Assembly: GCA_050174775.1 (NCBI GenBank)
Contig: JBFXJP010000002.1
Location: 124,001-188,000 of the forward strand
Length of the DNA stretch: 64,000 nt
Reading direction: 5' to 3'
Source of the DNA: CAYPGJ01 sp050174775
GTDB lineage: Bacteria > Planctomycetota > Phycisphaerae > Phycisphaerales > UBA1924
Below, in pieces: positions 28,166 to 37,128 of the stretch. The notes below the pieces were generated by a model. That model saw only the letters and a program-made list of their open reading frames with translations, ran no database searches and was not told the origin of the DNA. Within the stretch, counting starts at the first letter, position 1, and every line of letters begins with the position of its first letter. Made by a program: the position numbers and the translations under genes.

Positions 28166-28336
28166 TCAATCCGGAGCCCGTTCCGCGTCTTCGCGTGCAT
28201 AGCGAGACGCGACTGGAAAGGAGCGTCTACCCCCTCTCCTTCTCCTCTCCCCCTCTGCCTCTGCCTTTCCGCCTTCCCGAGTGCCTAATCCCTCGTGCCC
28301 TTTGTTTTTATTTCCGCTCTTCACTTATCACTTTTC

Positions 28337-29653
28337 CTACCCCCACCTCCCCACCTTCTTCTTCCTCTTCACCTTCCCGCCCCCGCTCGGCGCAATCACC
28401 TTGTGCCGATCTTCATCATCCGCCATGTCCGCAATGCTCAAATCCGGAATCGTGCTGAACGCGATCCCCGTCGGCGCCGTGTGACGCTCGCTCTCCATCG
28501 ACCCCAGATGCACGCTGTTCCTCCCGTGCCGCTGGTTCGCCGTGTCCATCGCCCGCGATAACCGCTCCCGCTTCGCCGCCTCCTCAAACAACGCCACCGT
28601 CGCGCTCCCCTTCGACACCACCTCCTCCAGCGTCACACCCACGGCCACCGGCGTCCCCCTCCTCGGCGCCTCAGCCCACACCTTCCCCAACATCTCCATC
28701 AACGTCAGCGTGTCATTGCACTCCGGAAATCGCACGCTCCCCGACCATCCCCCGCGCGACCACCCGCCCTCATCACCCATCTCCCGCACCCACACCGTCA
28801 TCCGCGTCGCCCAATAGCCCCCGCGCCTCGCCCGCACCGCGGCCTTATGCAACAGCCGCACCGCCACACCCCGCGCATCCGCATCATTCCGCAGCGCCGG
28901 CGGCAGCACGTGCTGATGCCCGATCGAACGCACCGGCCGCGCAGGCTCCGGATGCTCCTCACCGCGCAGCCACCTCCAGATCGCCTCCCCCCACACGTTC
29001 CCCCACCCCGTCCGCGCCGCCTGCCGAGACATCGTGCACAACTGCTCAACACTCGTGATCCCGCGCGAGTGCAGCTGAATCTCCATCCGCTTCCCCACCC
29101 CCGGCAGATCGCGCAGCGACAACGAGAACAACCGCTGCGGCAACTCCTCCTGCCGCAGAATCACCAGCCCGTCCGGCTTCTGCATGTCCGTCCCGATCTT
29201 CGCCAGGTACTTGTTCGGCGCGATCCCGATCGAGCACCGGATGTATTCACCCACCCGCTCCCGGATCGCCCGCTTCATCCGCTGCGCGATCTCCTCCGCC
29301 CGCTCCGGCTCGCGCTCCCTCCCCAGCAGCCGACACGAGAACTCATCGATCGAATGCACACCCTCCACCGGCAGACACGTGTCCGCCGCCTCCAGCACCT
29401 TGTGATGAAACCGCACGTACTCGCTCGGCCTCGACTTCACCACCACCAGCCCCGGACACATCCGCCGCGCCTCGCCAACACCCGTCCCTGTCTTCACCCC
29501 GTGCGCCTTCGCCTCGTAGCTCGCCGCCAGACAACACGTCGAGTCCGTCTCCACGGCCACCACCGCCACCGGCTTCCCCCGCAACTCCGGCCGCAACTGC
29601 TGCTCCACCGAAGCGAAGTACGAATTCAGATCCACAAAGAACACGCGCAGCAT
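28337..29653 (-). CDS. Y-family (DinB/UmuC-type) DNA polymerase
   Basis: This 438-residue translesion polymerase starts with the catalytic motif FVDLNSYFASVEQQ. The second acidic motif is SIDEF, preceded by VKSRPSEYVRFHHKV, and the helix-hairpin-helix segment is LSLRDLPGVGKRMEIQL. The little-finger region follows, and the protein ends in a Lys/Arg-rich tail (KVKRKKK). No neighbouring imuA or dnaE2 is present, so it is a stand-alone Y-polymerase. I did not see a clear beta-clamp-binding peptide. It cannot be safely assigned to DinB rather than another Y-family branch. Confidence 0.9.
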   Translation of the reverse strand: MLRVFFVDLNSYFASVEQQLRPELRGKPVAVVAVETDSTCCLAASYEAKAHGVKTGTGVGEARRMCPGLVVVKSRPSEYVRFHHKVLEAADTCLPVEGVHSIDEFSCRLLGREREPERAEEIAQRMKRAIRERVGEYIRCSIGIAPNKYLAKIGTDMQKPDGLVILRQEELPQRLFSLSLRDLPGVGKRMEIQLHSRGITSVEQLCTMSRQAARTGWGNVWGEAIWRWLRGEEHPEPARPVRSIGHQHVLPPALRNDADARGVAVRLLHKAAVRARRGGYWATRMTVWVREMGDEGGWSRGGWSGSVRFPECNDTLTLMEMLGKVWAEAPRRGTPVAVGVTLEEVVSKGSATVALFEEAAKRERLSRAMDTANQRHGRNSVHLGSMESERHTAPTGIAFSTIPDLSIADMADDEDRHKVIAPSGGGKVKRKKKVGRWG

Positions 29654-29665
29654 GGCGGGCCATCC

Positions 29666-29686
29666 GTTCAGGCAAAGAGTCCGAAC
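29666..29686 (-). promoter_or_regulatory. Possible operator upstream of the Y-family polymerase
   Basis: GTTC and GAAC form an inverted pair separated by 13 bases, 13-33 bp upstream of the polymerase start. Similar words occur in SOS operators of other bacteria, but the spacing here is not a known LexA box. Low confidence. Confidence 0.2.
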
Positions 29687-29830
29687 AGAAGCCTATCAAA
29701 TCCACCCTCCCCGATCCACACCTGTGCGCAAATCCACGCCCCTCCCCATTTCCCCGATATCACGTCGATTCAGCGCACAAACCCCGGAACTACACCCTCT
29801 CGGCCATTTGTTGGGGAATCGTGTTTCGCC

Positions 29831-30241
29831 TCATTTCAGAGGTTCGCGAGCCCACACGTCCCCCTCCACGAACTCCACCGAATTCCCCGCCGGATCACGC
29901 ACATACACCGATCTCGCCCCCGTCGGCCACGTCATCTCCCGCTCAATTCTGAGTCCCGCCCCCTCCAGCCGCTTCCTCCACTCCTCCAGCCCCCCTTCGA
30001 CCCCAAAGGCCACGTGCCCCTCCCCCTCCATCCCATGGCTCGGCACGTCCCGATGCGCCTCCCTCGTCAGCCCCGCATCAAACACCAGCACCACGCTTCG
30101 CTCGTCCACACGGAACGCCATGCCCCTCGGCCGCGCGTCCGACACCTGCAAAAGACCCACGATTTCCCGATAAAAACGACGCATCGCGTCCAGGTCGCGC
30201 GCGTACAGAACCGTCTCGTGCACGTGCGTCACGCGCGCCAT
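29831..30241 (-). CDS. VOC family (glyoxalase/bleomycin-resistance fold) protein
   Basis: This 136-residue single-module VOC protein starts VTHVHETVLYARDLDAMRRFYREIVGL. The first His-containing strand and the late DPAGNSVEFVEGDVW strand, with its Glu, are the usual metal-ligand positions. Members include glyoxalases, dioxygenases and resistance proteins; the substrate is unknown. Its ATG is directly next to the RidA stop (no gap), so both are translated from one message. Confidence 0.85.
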   Translation of the reverse strand: MARVTHVHETVLYARDLDAMRRFYREIVGLLQVSDARPRGMAFRVDERSVVLVFDAGLTREAHRDVPSHGMEGEGHVAFGVEGGLEEWRKRLEGAGLRIEREMTWPTGARSVYVRDPAGNSVEFVEGDVWAREPLK

Positions 30242-30703
30242 TCACGCCACCTCGAACACCGCTTCCACCTCCACCGGCGCCCCCAGCGGCAGGTCGCTGC
30301 ACCCCACGGCCGCCCGCGCATGCCGCCCCGCCTCCCCGAACACCTGCTGGAACAACTCACTCGCCCCGTTCGCCACCTTGGGCTGCTGCCGGAACCCCGG
30401 TGCGCACGCCACGAACACCCCGACCTTCACCACCCGACGCACCTGGTCGATCGACCCCACCGCCTGCCCGACCACCGCCATCGCATTGATCGCGCACTGC
30501 CTCGCGCACGCAAGCGCCTGCTCCATATCCACTTCCGACCCCACGATCCCGGTGGCCAGAAGCGACCCCTCCCGAAGCGGGATCTGCCCCGACACGAACA
30601 CCAGGTTCCCCGTGCGCACCCAGGGGACATACGCCGCGACCGGAGTGGGGGGGTTGGGCAGCGTGATCCCCATCGCGCCGAGCCGTTCGGTTGGTGTTTG
30701 CAT
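30242..30703 (-). CDS. RidA/YjgF family reactive-intermediate deaminase
   Basis: This 153-residue protein is of the RidA family, which hydrolyses reactive enamine/imine intermediates from PLP enzymes. Family features are the LVFVSGQIPLREG segment, the catalytic-Arg region GRHARAAVG and the C-terminal LPLGAPVEVEAVFEV. It is slightly longer than typical RidA (about 125-130) owing to an N-terminal extension of the ERLGAMGITLPNPPTPVAAYVP type, typical of one RidA subgroup. The ATG at 30703 follows GGGAGG by five bases, which favours it over the much longer upstream frame. It overlaps nothing and is cotranscribed with the VOC gene. Confidence 0.88.
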   Translation of the reverse strand: MQTPTERLGAMGITLPNPPTPVAAYVPWVRTGNLVFVSGQIPLREGSLLATGIVGSEVDMEQALACARQCAINAMAVVGQAVGSIDQVRRVVKVGVFVACAPGFRQQPKVANGASELFQQVFGEAGRHARAAVGCSDLPLGAPVEVEAVFEVA

Positions 30704-31068
30704 ATGAACCTCCCAGAGTGACCGGAACCGAGACCGATTGACAATCGTATCGGGTTTCGTACCGTTGGAGACTGACGTACGGCAGTGGTGCGCGAGGGCG
30801 GGCTGGTCGCCGGATGATGACCAAGCCATGCACTGATAGGCGAGATGATCGCCACCCTGATGGACCGGCAGGTTCGTCCCACGCACCGACAAGTTGAGGA
30901 CCGGCGAGATGGCGCGGAGGGTGTGTCTTTCCGCGCGGCGTGTCCGTCGGTTGTCGCTTCCCGCGCGAGTGTTCGCGCGGCGCGTGAACGCGTGGTTTTC
31001 AGGGCATGCCGGCTCAAAGACGAGCACGGCGAACCGGCCCCTTGAGCGGGCCGGGGAAGGAGATTCAG
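30704..31068. other. Divergent intergenic region with structured leader
   Basis: These 365 bp separate ridA (leftward) from the prepilin gene (rightward). A perfect TTGACA occurs on the top strand at 30738-30743, but without a convincing -10 element. The nucleotide skew changes here from C-rich to G-rich. The second half (30961-31062) can fold into three hairpins. No gene seen. Confidence 0.6.
30961..31062 (+). promoter_or_regulatory. Structured 5' leader of the prepilin gene
   Basis: Three local hairpins precede the start codon: CCGCGCGA/TCGCGCGG with loop GTGT (30961-30980), a short CGCG-TGAA-CGCG stem followed by TGGTTTT (30981-30999), and CCGGCCC/GGGCCGG (31034-31054). The ribosome-binding AAGGAG (31057-31062) follows the last stem by two bases. 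It may be a regulatory leader. It matches no riboswitch I know. Confidence 0.4.
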
Positions 31069-32193
31069 ATGGAAGGACGTAAGGTTGCCCGGAAGAGCGG
31101 GTTCACGCTGATTGAGCTGCTGGTGGTCGTGTCGATCATCGGCCTCCTGATCGGCATCCTGCTTCCGGCGCTGAGCACGGCCCGTAAGGCGGCCGCGCAG
31201 GTGAAGGACGGCGCGCAGCTCCGCGAAGTGCAGCGCGGCCTGATCACGTTCTCGCAGAACAATCGCGACCTCTACCCGATTCCCAGCGCGCTGGACAAGC
31301 TGAACTACACGGAGACGGGCGGCGGCACGGCGGGCCAGATCACGCAGTCCGGCCAGCTGCAGGCCAAGCAGAAGCAGTACGACCGCACCGGCGCGGTGCT
31401 CTCGATCCTGATCTACAACGGCTACGTCTCTCCCGAGCAGACGGTGAACCCGGCCGAGGCGGACGGCGGCATCCGTCCGGACAAGGACTTCCAGTTCCAG
31501 GCGGTGACGCAGGCGCAGGACCCCAAGCAGGCGCTGTGGGATCCGGGCTTCGTCGGCGCCTACTCCAACCGCGACAGGTACATCCCGCCGATGAACGCCG
31601 GCCCGGCCACGGGCCCGAACTCGCCGGACAACCCGATCGCCCTGCAGGTCTCGGTCGGCAACAACTCCTACGCGTTCCAGCCCCTCTGGGGCGCGCGTGA
31701 CAGCGCGGCCTACTGGAGCAACACGACGGACGCCAGCACGCCGGTCATCGTGAACCGCGGCCCGACGTACCAGGTGCCCGCCGACGCGCTCGGCAACGCC
31801 AACGCCCTCTACCAGCTCGCCAACTCGCCCCCAGGCTCGGGCATCGGCTCGGCCACGCTGCTGATCCACGGCGGCAAGAAGACGTGGGAAGGCAACCTCG
31901 TGTGGATGGACAACCACGTCTCTTTCGAGACCTCTCCCCAGCCCACGACGCTGCGCATCTCCTACACGCCGTCCGCCGGCGGCCAGTCGTACCAGGTCGC
32001 GGACAACCTCTTCGCGGACGAGACCTACGAGACGCAGGGCGTCACCAGCAGCAATCCCGCTGCGATCCGCTCGAACGCGTACTTCCGCCAGTGGCCCGTG
32101 GGCATCGGTCAGAGCGAGGTCGTGCAGAACCTCGAGACGCTCGCGGCGTTCGACAGCGACAACAACGGCTGGGGCGGCGTCTCCAGCAACTAA
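31069..32193 (+). CDS. Type II secretion/type IV pilin-like prepilin (planctomycete DUF1559-like)
   Basis: This 374-residue protein has a prepilin leader: KSG at residues 9-11, then FTLIELLVVVSIIGLLI, so processing would fall after Gly11 with Glu16 at the +5 position. The long C-terminal part (about 335 residues) is rich in Gly, Asn and Thr with a late IHGGKKTWEGNLVWMDNHVSFE motif, typical of planctomycete pseudopilin-like 'N-methylation' proteins. Start ATG at 31069 follows AAGGAG by six bases. An intrinsic terminator follows (32251). These proteins are abundant in planctomycetes and their role is unclear. Confidence 0.82.
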   Translation: MEGRKVARKSGFTLIELLVVVSIIGLLIGILLPALSTARKAAAQVKDGAQLREVQRGLITFSQNNRDLYPIPSALDKLNYTETGGGTAGQITQSGQLQAKQKQYDRTGAVLSILIYNGYVSPEQTVNPAEADGGIRPDKDFQFQAVTQAQDPKQALWDPGFVGAYSNRDRYIPPMNAGPATGPNSPDNPIALQVSVGNNSYAFQPLWGARDSAAYWSNTTDASTPVIVNRGPTYQVPADALGNANALYQLANSPPGSGIGSATLLIHGGKKTWEGNLVWMDNHVSFETSPQPTTLRISYTPSAGGQSYQVADNLFADETYETQGVTSSNPAAIRSNAYFRQWPVGIGQSEVVQNLETLAAFDSDNNGWGGVSSN

Positions 32194-32250
32194 CTCGATC
32201 GGACCGCGTGTCCGCGTGCTGACGCGGCCCGCGTGACGACAGAAACCACA

Positions 32251-32280
32251 GGGCGCCCGGACCATCCGGGCGCCCTTTTT
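32251..32280 (+). terminator. Rho-independent terminator of the prepilin gene
   Basis: Perfect 10-bp stem GGGCGCCCGG/CCGGGCGCCC, 5-base loop (ACCAT), followed by TTTTT. It lies 57 bp after the prepilin stop and before the miaB gene. Confidence 0.95.
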
Positions 32281-32323
32281 CATGGTCTGCGCGACCCCGG
32301 CGCGGGCTACACTGGACCCTCCC

Positions 32324-33955
32324 ATGAGCGAGCGGCGCGTCTATCTCGAGACCTTCGGCTGCCAGATGAACGAGCTCGACAGCGAGCTTGTTTCCGGGCA
32401 ACTCCGCGCGCTGGGGTATCGCTTTGTCGGGAGCCCGGACGAGGCGGACGTGGTGCTCTACAACACCTGCTCGGTGCGGGATCACGCCGAGCACAAGGTG
32501 CGTTCGCGCCTGGGTGAGATGCGCGAGCGCAAGGAGCGCGACCCGGGGATGGTGGTGGGGGTGCTGGGGTGCATGGCGGAGCGGGACGGGGAGGACCTGA
32601 TCAAGCGCTCGCCGGTGGTGGACGTGCTGTGCGGGCCCGCGGAGCTGGACAAGCTGCCCGGGCTGCTGGACAACGCGGTGCGGACGCGCGCCTCGATGCT
32701 CGACGGCGAGAGCGAGCGCGCGGCGGGCCGGTCGGCGCGACAGGTCGCGCTGCAGGGGGGCGCGTCGCGCCGCTCGGGGACGCTGGCCGCTGCCGAGGAC
32801 CGGCTCGAGTTCCTCGATCTCTCGCGCACGGTGTCGGCCACGGATCACAACGGCACGGCGTACGTGCGGATCACGCGCGGGTGCAACAAGTTCTGCACGT
32901 ACTGCGTGGTGCCGCACACGCGCGGCGCCGAGGTGCACCGACCCCCGGACCACATCGTGGACGAGTGCAAGCGTCTGGCGGACGCGGGCGTGATCGAGGT
33001 CACGCTGCTCGGGCAGACGGTGAATCACTATCGGTACGAGCACGGCGCGACGGTGACGGTGAACGGCGTGGCGCAGCCGCAGAAGGGGCGCAGCTACGCC
33101 GGCGGGCACCGGCGCGATCCGTTCGCTGGGGATCGGGTGACGACGTTCGCGGGGCTGCTGGAGCGCATCCATGAGGAGGCGCCGGGGCTCGAGCGCATCC
33201 GGTTCGTCACGAGCTACCCGCGGGATTTCGGGGATGACGTGCTGGAGGTGATCCGGGATCACCCGCGGATCTGCCGGTATCTGCACGTCCCTGCGCAGAG
33301 CGGGTCGGACCGGATGCTGCAGACGATGAACCGCGGGTACAGCGTGGCGGAGTATCTCGAGTTTCTCGATCGGGCCCGCGCGCACCTGCACCAGCCGGAG
33401 ATCGGTCGTCCGCTCACGGTGGCGGGGGACATGATCGTGGGGTTCTGCGGCGAGACGGAGGAGGACCACCAGGCTTCGCTGCGCTTGATCGAGCGCGCGA
33501 GGTACAAGAACGCGTACATCTTCAAGTACTCACCCAGGCCGGGCACGACGGCGTACGGCCGGCTGCCGGACGACGTGCCGGAGGATGTGAAGCGTCGTCG
33601 GAACAACGAGATGCTGGAGGTGCAGGCGCGGATGTCGCGCGAGGTGCTCTCGGAGTACGTGGGGCGCGAGGTGCGCGTGCTGGTGGAGGGGGAGAGCGAG
33701 AAGCAGAAAAAGGCGGCGCGCGGCGGGCTGGTCGGGCTGACGGTGAAGGGGAGCGAGGCGGCGCAGGGCGGGGCGGACGTGGCGCAGTACGCGGGTCGGA
33801 CGGACGGGGACGTGATCGTGCACTTCGAGGCGGAGCGGAGCGAGGCGTCGGGGCTGGTGGGTCGGATGGCGTCGGTGCGGGTGGAGGAGAGCGGCGGGTT
33901 GTCGGTGTCGGGGAGGCTGGGCGGGGAGCTTTCCCAGATTGCCTCTCGGGGTTGA
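32324..33955 (+). CDS. miaB: tRNA-2-methylthio-N6-dimethylallyladenosine synthase (MiaB-type)
   Basis: This radical-SAM methylthiotransferase modifies A37 of tRNA. The 543-residue protein has the N-terminal UPF0004 Fe-S domain (cysteines in TFGCQMN, NTCSVRD and GVLGCMAE). The radical SAM CxxxCxxC motif is Cys187, Cys191 and Cys194 in RGCNKFCTYC, and a TRAM domain ends the protein. It is longer than usual (about 440-480) because of an insert near residues 125-165 and another after NHYRYEH (about 245-270), plus an extended TRAM region rich in Gly/Ala. Start ATG at 32324 precedes the conserved MSERRVYLETFGC. Confidence 0.9.
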   Translation: MSERRVYLETFGCQMNELDSELVSGQLRALGYRFVGSPDEADVVLYNTCSVRDHAEHKVRSRLGEMRERKERDPGMVVGVLGCMAERDGEDLIKRSPVVDVLCGPAELDKLPGLLDNAVRTRASMLDGESERAAGRSARQVALQGGASRRSGTLAAAEDRLEFLDLSRTVSATDHNGTAYVRITRGCNKFCTYCVVPHTRGAEVHRPPDHIVDECKRLADAGVIEVTLLGQTVNHYRYEHGATVTVNGVAQPQKGRSYAGGHRRDPFAGDRVTTFAGLLERIHEEAPGLERIRFVTSYPRDFGDDVLEVIRDHPRICRYLHVPAQSGSDRMLQTMNRGYSVAEYLEFLDRARAHLHQPEIGRPLTVAGDMIVGFCGETEEDHQASLRLIERARYKNAYIFKYSPRPGTTAYGRLPDDVPEDVKRRRNNEMLEVQARMSREVLSEYVGREVRVLVEGESEKQKKAARGGLVGLTVKGSEAAQGGADVAQYAGRTDGDVIVHFEAERSEASGLVGRMASVRVEESGGLSVSGRLGGELSQIASRG

Positions 33956-34199
33956 GCGGGCGAAAAAAGTGCGTCTGGTGGGGCGTCCGGGGCGTTCAGA
34001 ACACAAAAAGAGGGTCAGAGAAGTGAGGAAGGGGTGTTGCTCCACCGATTCCGTGTGGTAGCATACGTGGAGCCCCCGCACAGGGCTTGAGTATGACCTT
34101 TTCGAGATCGAGCAGTCGGCGGCGGTCGTTCGCCGGTTGCGCATAGGGAGAACGCGGATTCGGCGCTGCACACGCCGGGCACGCGGAGGAGTCGAGACG

Positions 34200-34877
34200 A
34201 TGAGAACTGTTTGCGCTGCGCTGGCCGCGTCCGCTGGTCTTTTGGCGGGTGGAGCATCGAATGCTTCGGTGTTTTTCACGTTCCAGGACCCGGGCACGCC
34301 CCGTGAGGTGACGTACACGCAGGGCTCCGGGGGCAACCCGGGGACGATCACGTACACGAGCGGCAACGCCGTGTTCCTTGAGGTGGACGGGACGCAGGAG
34401 GGGATCGGCGTGCAGACGTACGCGACGACTCTTGCGATGAACCTGACGGTGGGCACGGCGAGCGCGGCAGGCGCGTTCCTGCAGGCTCCGGTGTCGGGCA
34501 CGTTCGTGTTCACGGACATGGGCAGCGGGATGACGCTGCTGTCCGGTTCGATCACGACGGGCGCGGTGCTGACGTTCCTGTCGACGGGCTCGATCGTGGC
34601 GACGAGCAGCAACGGCTCGCTGGTCATGACGGCCGGCGCCGCGATGCTGCCGCAGCTGAATCTGAACGGCTTCGGGGCGATCGTTCCGCAGTTCGACGCG
34701 TCGTTCTCGCTGTCGAGCCTGAGCCCGCTCCCGCTGGTGCTGACGCCGGACGGGTACATCCCGAGCTTCACGGCGAACGCGGCGTTCGTGGGAAACGCTG
34801 AGGTTCCGACGCCGGGCTCCGCGGCTCTGGCCGGGATCGCGGCGATGTTCCTCGCCCCCCGTCGCCGTCACCGCTGA
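34200..34877 (+). CDS. Secreted protein with PxPG-type C-terminal sorting tail
   Basis: This 225-residue protein has a signal peptide (about 1-22) and a Thr/Ser/Gly-rich beta-type body with no recognised domain. The C-terminus is EVPTPGSAALAGIAAMFLAPRRRHR: a P-x-P-G motif, a hydrophobic stretch and a basic end, the architecture of PEP-CTERM sorting signals. ATG at 34200 follows GGAGGAG by about seven bases. An intrinsic terminator follows (34909). Body function unknown. Confidence 0.7.
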   Translation: MRTVCAALAASAGLLAGGASNASVFFTFQDPGTPREVTYTQGSGGNPGTITYTSGNAVFLEVDGTQEGIGVQTYATTLAMNLTVGTASAAGAFLQAPVSGTFVFTDMGSGMTLLSGSITTGAVLTFLSTGSIVATSSNGSLVMTAGAAMLPQLNLNGFGAIVPQFDASFSLSSLSPLPLVLTPDGYIPSFTANAAFVGNAEVPTPGSAALAGIAAMFLAPRRRHR

Positions 34878-34908
34878 TCATCTCGACGGATTCATGTGCA
34901 GTTACCAG

Positions 34909-34937
34909 CGCCTCGCGAGCGATCGCGGGGCGTTTTT
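34909..34937 (+). terminator. Rho-independent terminator after the 34.2-kb gene
   Basis: A 9-bp stem CGCCTCGCG/CGCGGGGCG (one T-G pair), a 6-base loop and TTTTT. It lies about 30 bp after the stop of the sorting-tail protein and ends 53 bp before the converging peptidase gene. Confidence 0.85.
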
Positions 34938-34989
34938 GTTGTGCGCGGTTGTCGCGGAACGCGGGCGGCGTGTCGTGGCGCGGGCGAGA

Positions 34990-36480
34990 TCAGCCGCCCA
35001 TGGCGGAGCCGTCTTCGAGGGTTTTCTCGAGTCGCTGGTGGGCGGCGCGGACGACCTCGTCCTGGAACTTGCGGATGCTGGAGAGGGGGACCTTGCCGAA
35101 GTCGTTGACGATGATGGAGAAGACGAGCCGACGCGGCTGGGACGCGGGGTCGGCGTTCTCGGTGGCTTCGGAGACGAAGCCTGAGAGGGAGGCGACGGAA
35201 CGGATGTAGCCGGTCTTGGCGCGGACGTCGAGGGAGAAGGGCTTGCCGTCGAAGCGGCGCTTGAGAGAGCCGTCCTTGGCTGCAACGGGTAGTGATTCGA
35301 GGAAGGCGGGTCCGATCTTGGGATCGGAGGCGACGGAGGAGAGCCAGCGGGTCAGGAGATTGGCCGTGACACGGTTGTCGCGGGACATGCCCGAGCCGTC
35401 GGCCACGGCGAGGGTGGCGGCGTCGGCGGGGCCCAGCCGCTCCTGGACGAGCATGCGGAGCACCGCGGCGCCGTTCTGCCAGGAGCCGGGCTGGCCGGTG
35501 ACCTGGCGGCCGACGCGCTTGATGAGGGCTTCGGCGTAGAGATTGTGGGAGTTGACGTTGCAGCGGCGCATGACGATGTCGATGGGCGTGCGCACGACGG
35601 CGACAACTCGCCCGGCGCCTGCGGCGTCGCGGTCCTCGGCGAGGCGGACGGGGAGGGCGGGTAGGCCTGCTTTGGCGAGCCGGTCGCTCAGGAGGCGGCC
35701 GAGGAAGAGCTGGGGCTCGTGGATGGTGACCTCGACGGGCTCCTGGGGCGCCCAGCGGACGTTGCCGTAGACGGTGATGCGGTTGGAGTCGTCGGGGCGC
35801 GCGGCCCAGGTGGTGTTCTGTCCGGAGTTCTTGGTGACGGCGCGGTTCTGGATGTTGAGCCAGTCGGCGCGGGGCTCGATGGAGAGGGCGGGGGCGGACT
35901 CCGGGGAGGTGGGGCGGGGGTAGATCGCGATGGTGTTGGTATGGAAGGTGAGGCCCGAGACTTCGGCGCAGTACCAGCGGTTGAGCTGTTCGCGCGGCCA
36001 GGAGGGGTGGACGTATTCGCGGTCGAAGATGCGGTCGTCGATGACGATCTCGGTGAGGGAGCCGGGGTTGGAGGCCTTGACGGCGTTGACCCAGGAGGTG
36101 AGGACTTCCTCGACGGAGGACTTCATTTCCCGGAGGAGGACGGGGTCTGCGAGGGCGGGGTCGCCCGCGCCTCGGATGACGAGTCGGGGTCCGTCGATGG
36201 CAAGCTCGGTGGAGAAGACGAAGTCGGGGCCGAGGACGGCGAGCGCGGCCGCGGAGGTGAGGACCTTCATGTTGGACGCGGGGATCATGGGCGCGTCGGC
36301 GTTGATGGCGGCGAGTGTGCGGCCGGAGTCGGCCTCGATGATGGCGACGGAGATTTTGGCCTCACCGACCTTCTGGCTGGTGATAAGGGAGCGGACGGTC
36401 TGGTTGAGGGGTTGCGCTGGGGAGAGGGTGGTGAGGCAGGAGAGGGAGGCGATTGCGACGGCGAGGGTTGATCGGGTCAT
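34990..36480 (-). CDS. dacB: D-alanyl-D-alanine carboxypeptidase/endopeptidase (PBP4 type)
   Basis: This 496-residue penicillin-binding protein trims or cuts peptidoglycan cross-links in the periplasm. It has a signal peptide (about 1-23), the catalytic SxxK tetrad Ser69-Asn-Met-Lys72 in IPASNMKVLTSAAAL, the SxN motif SHN in NVNSHNLYAEAL, and the C-terminal KTG in DVRAKTGYI. The order and spacing match the S13 family, which has a large insert between SxxK and SxN. Presence of all three motifs argues for activity; planctomycetes were once thought to lack peptidoglycan. The upstream in-frame extension is ignored because the signal peptide begins at 36480. Confidence 0.92.
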   Translation of the reverse strand: MTRSTLAVAIASLSCLTTLSPAQPLNQTVRSLITSQKVGEAKISVAIIEADSGRTLAAINADAPMIPASNMKVLTSAAALAVLGPDFVFSTELAIDGPRLVIRGAGDPALADPVLLREMKSSVEEVLTSWVNAVKASNPGSLTEIVIDDRIFDREYVHPSWPREQLNRWYCAEVSGLTFHTNTIAIYPRPTSPESAPALSIEPRADWLNIQNRAVTKNSGQNTTWAARPDDSNRITVYGNVRWAPQEPVEVTIHEPQLFLGRLLSDRLAKAGLPALPVRLAEDRDAAGAGRVVAVVRTPIDIVMRRCNVNSHNLYAEALIKRVGRQVTGQPGSWQNGAAVLRMLVQERLGPADAATLAVADGSGMSRDNRVTANLLTRWLSSVASDPKIGPAFLESLPVAAKDGSLKRRFDGKPFSLDVRAKTGYIRSVASLSGFVSEATENADPASQPRRLVFSIIVNDFGKVPLSSIRKFQDEVVRAAHQRLEKTLEDGSAMGG

Positions 36481-36655
36481 GGGGTGATTATTCACGTACG
36501 GTTCGGCGTTGTGATGAGCCCCTCGGAGCATGAGTCATCGGCGTAGGGGCGTTGCGATCTCCAGCGTATGGGGGAGGGGAGTACACTCGGGCGAGCGTGT
36601 GGCCGGGGTAGGCGGCGCGCGTCGGTTGTAGGGGCGAGTGTTACGAGGACCAGCG

Positions 36656-37117
36656 ATGTCGGAGACGAGCGTGGGATCGACGGGAGCGGGCGCGGGGGCC
36701 GGGAATGTGGGAGGTGCGGGGTCGTCGGGAGGGGCGGCGCCCGGGTCGTGGCCTGAGGCGAAGCCGACGATCACGTTCGAGGAATTTGCGAAGGTGGACC
36801 TCCGGGTGGCGCGGATTGTGAAGGCGGAGGCGCACTCGAACGCGGACAAGCTGCTCAAGCTGGAGCTGGATGACGGGTCGGGGACGCCTCGGCAGATCTG
36901 CGCGGGGATCAAGGGTCATTATCAGCCGGAGGGTCTGGTGGGCCGGCAGATCGTGATCGTGGCGAACCTGGCGCCCAGGGTGATCCGTGGGGAGGAGTCG
37001 AGGGGGATGCTTCTCGCGGCGAGCGATGCGCCGAAGACGAACGACCCGGGCGCGCAGCGGAACGTGATTTTGTTGCGGCCGGACACGGAGATTGGGGTGG
37101 GAGCGATTGTGAGCTGA
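36656..37117 (+). CDS. tRNA-binding-domain protein (MetG C-terminal/CsaA-like)
   Basis: This 153-residue protein has a Gly/Ala-rich N-terminal segment (about 1-38) and a tRNA-binding OB-fold: ITFEEFAKVDLRVARIVKAEAHSNADKLLKLELDDG, then GQIVIVANLAPRVIRGEESRGMLLAA and DTEIGVGAIVS. This is the domain found as the C-terminal module of methionyl-tRNA synthetase and in the CsaA/Trbp111 proteins, which dimerise and bind tRNA. In planctomycetes MetG is sometimes split, so this may be a free MetG beta-type subunit (inference). ATG at 36656 is preferred over an upstream in-frame ATG at 36638. Confidence 0.82.
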   Translation: MSETSVGSTGAGAGAGNVGGAGSSGGAAPGSWPEAKPTITFEEFAKVDLRVARIVKAEAHSNADKLLKLELDDGSGTPRQICAGIKGHYQPEGLVGRQIVIVANLAPRVIRGEESRGMLLAASDAPKTNDPGAQRNVILLRPDTEIGVGAIVS

Positions 37118-37128
37118 GTGATTGGTCG

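Noticed and set aside
30703..31068. Chromosomal origin at the C-to-G skew switch
   Set aside because: No dnaA, dnaN or cluster of DnaA boxes is visible, and the skew reverts only 22 kb later.
34060..34200. Cyclic-di-GMP riboswitch upstream of the 34.2-kb gene
   Set aside because: Only CGCACAGGGC matches; the rest of the conserved core is missing.
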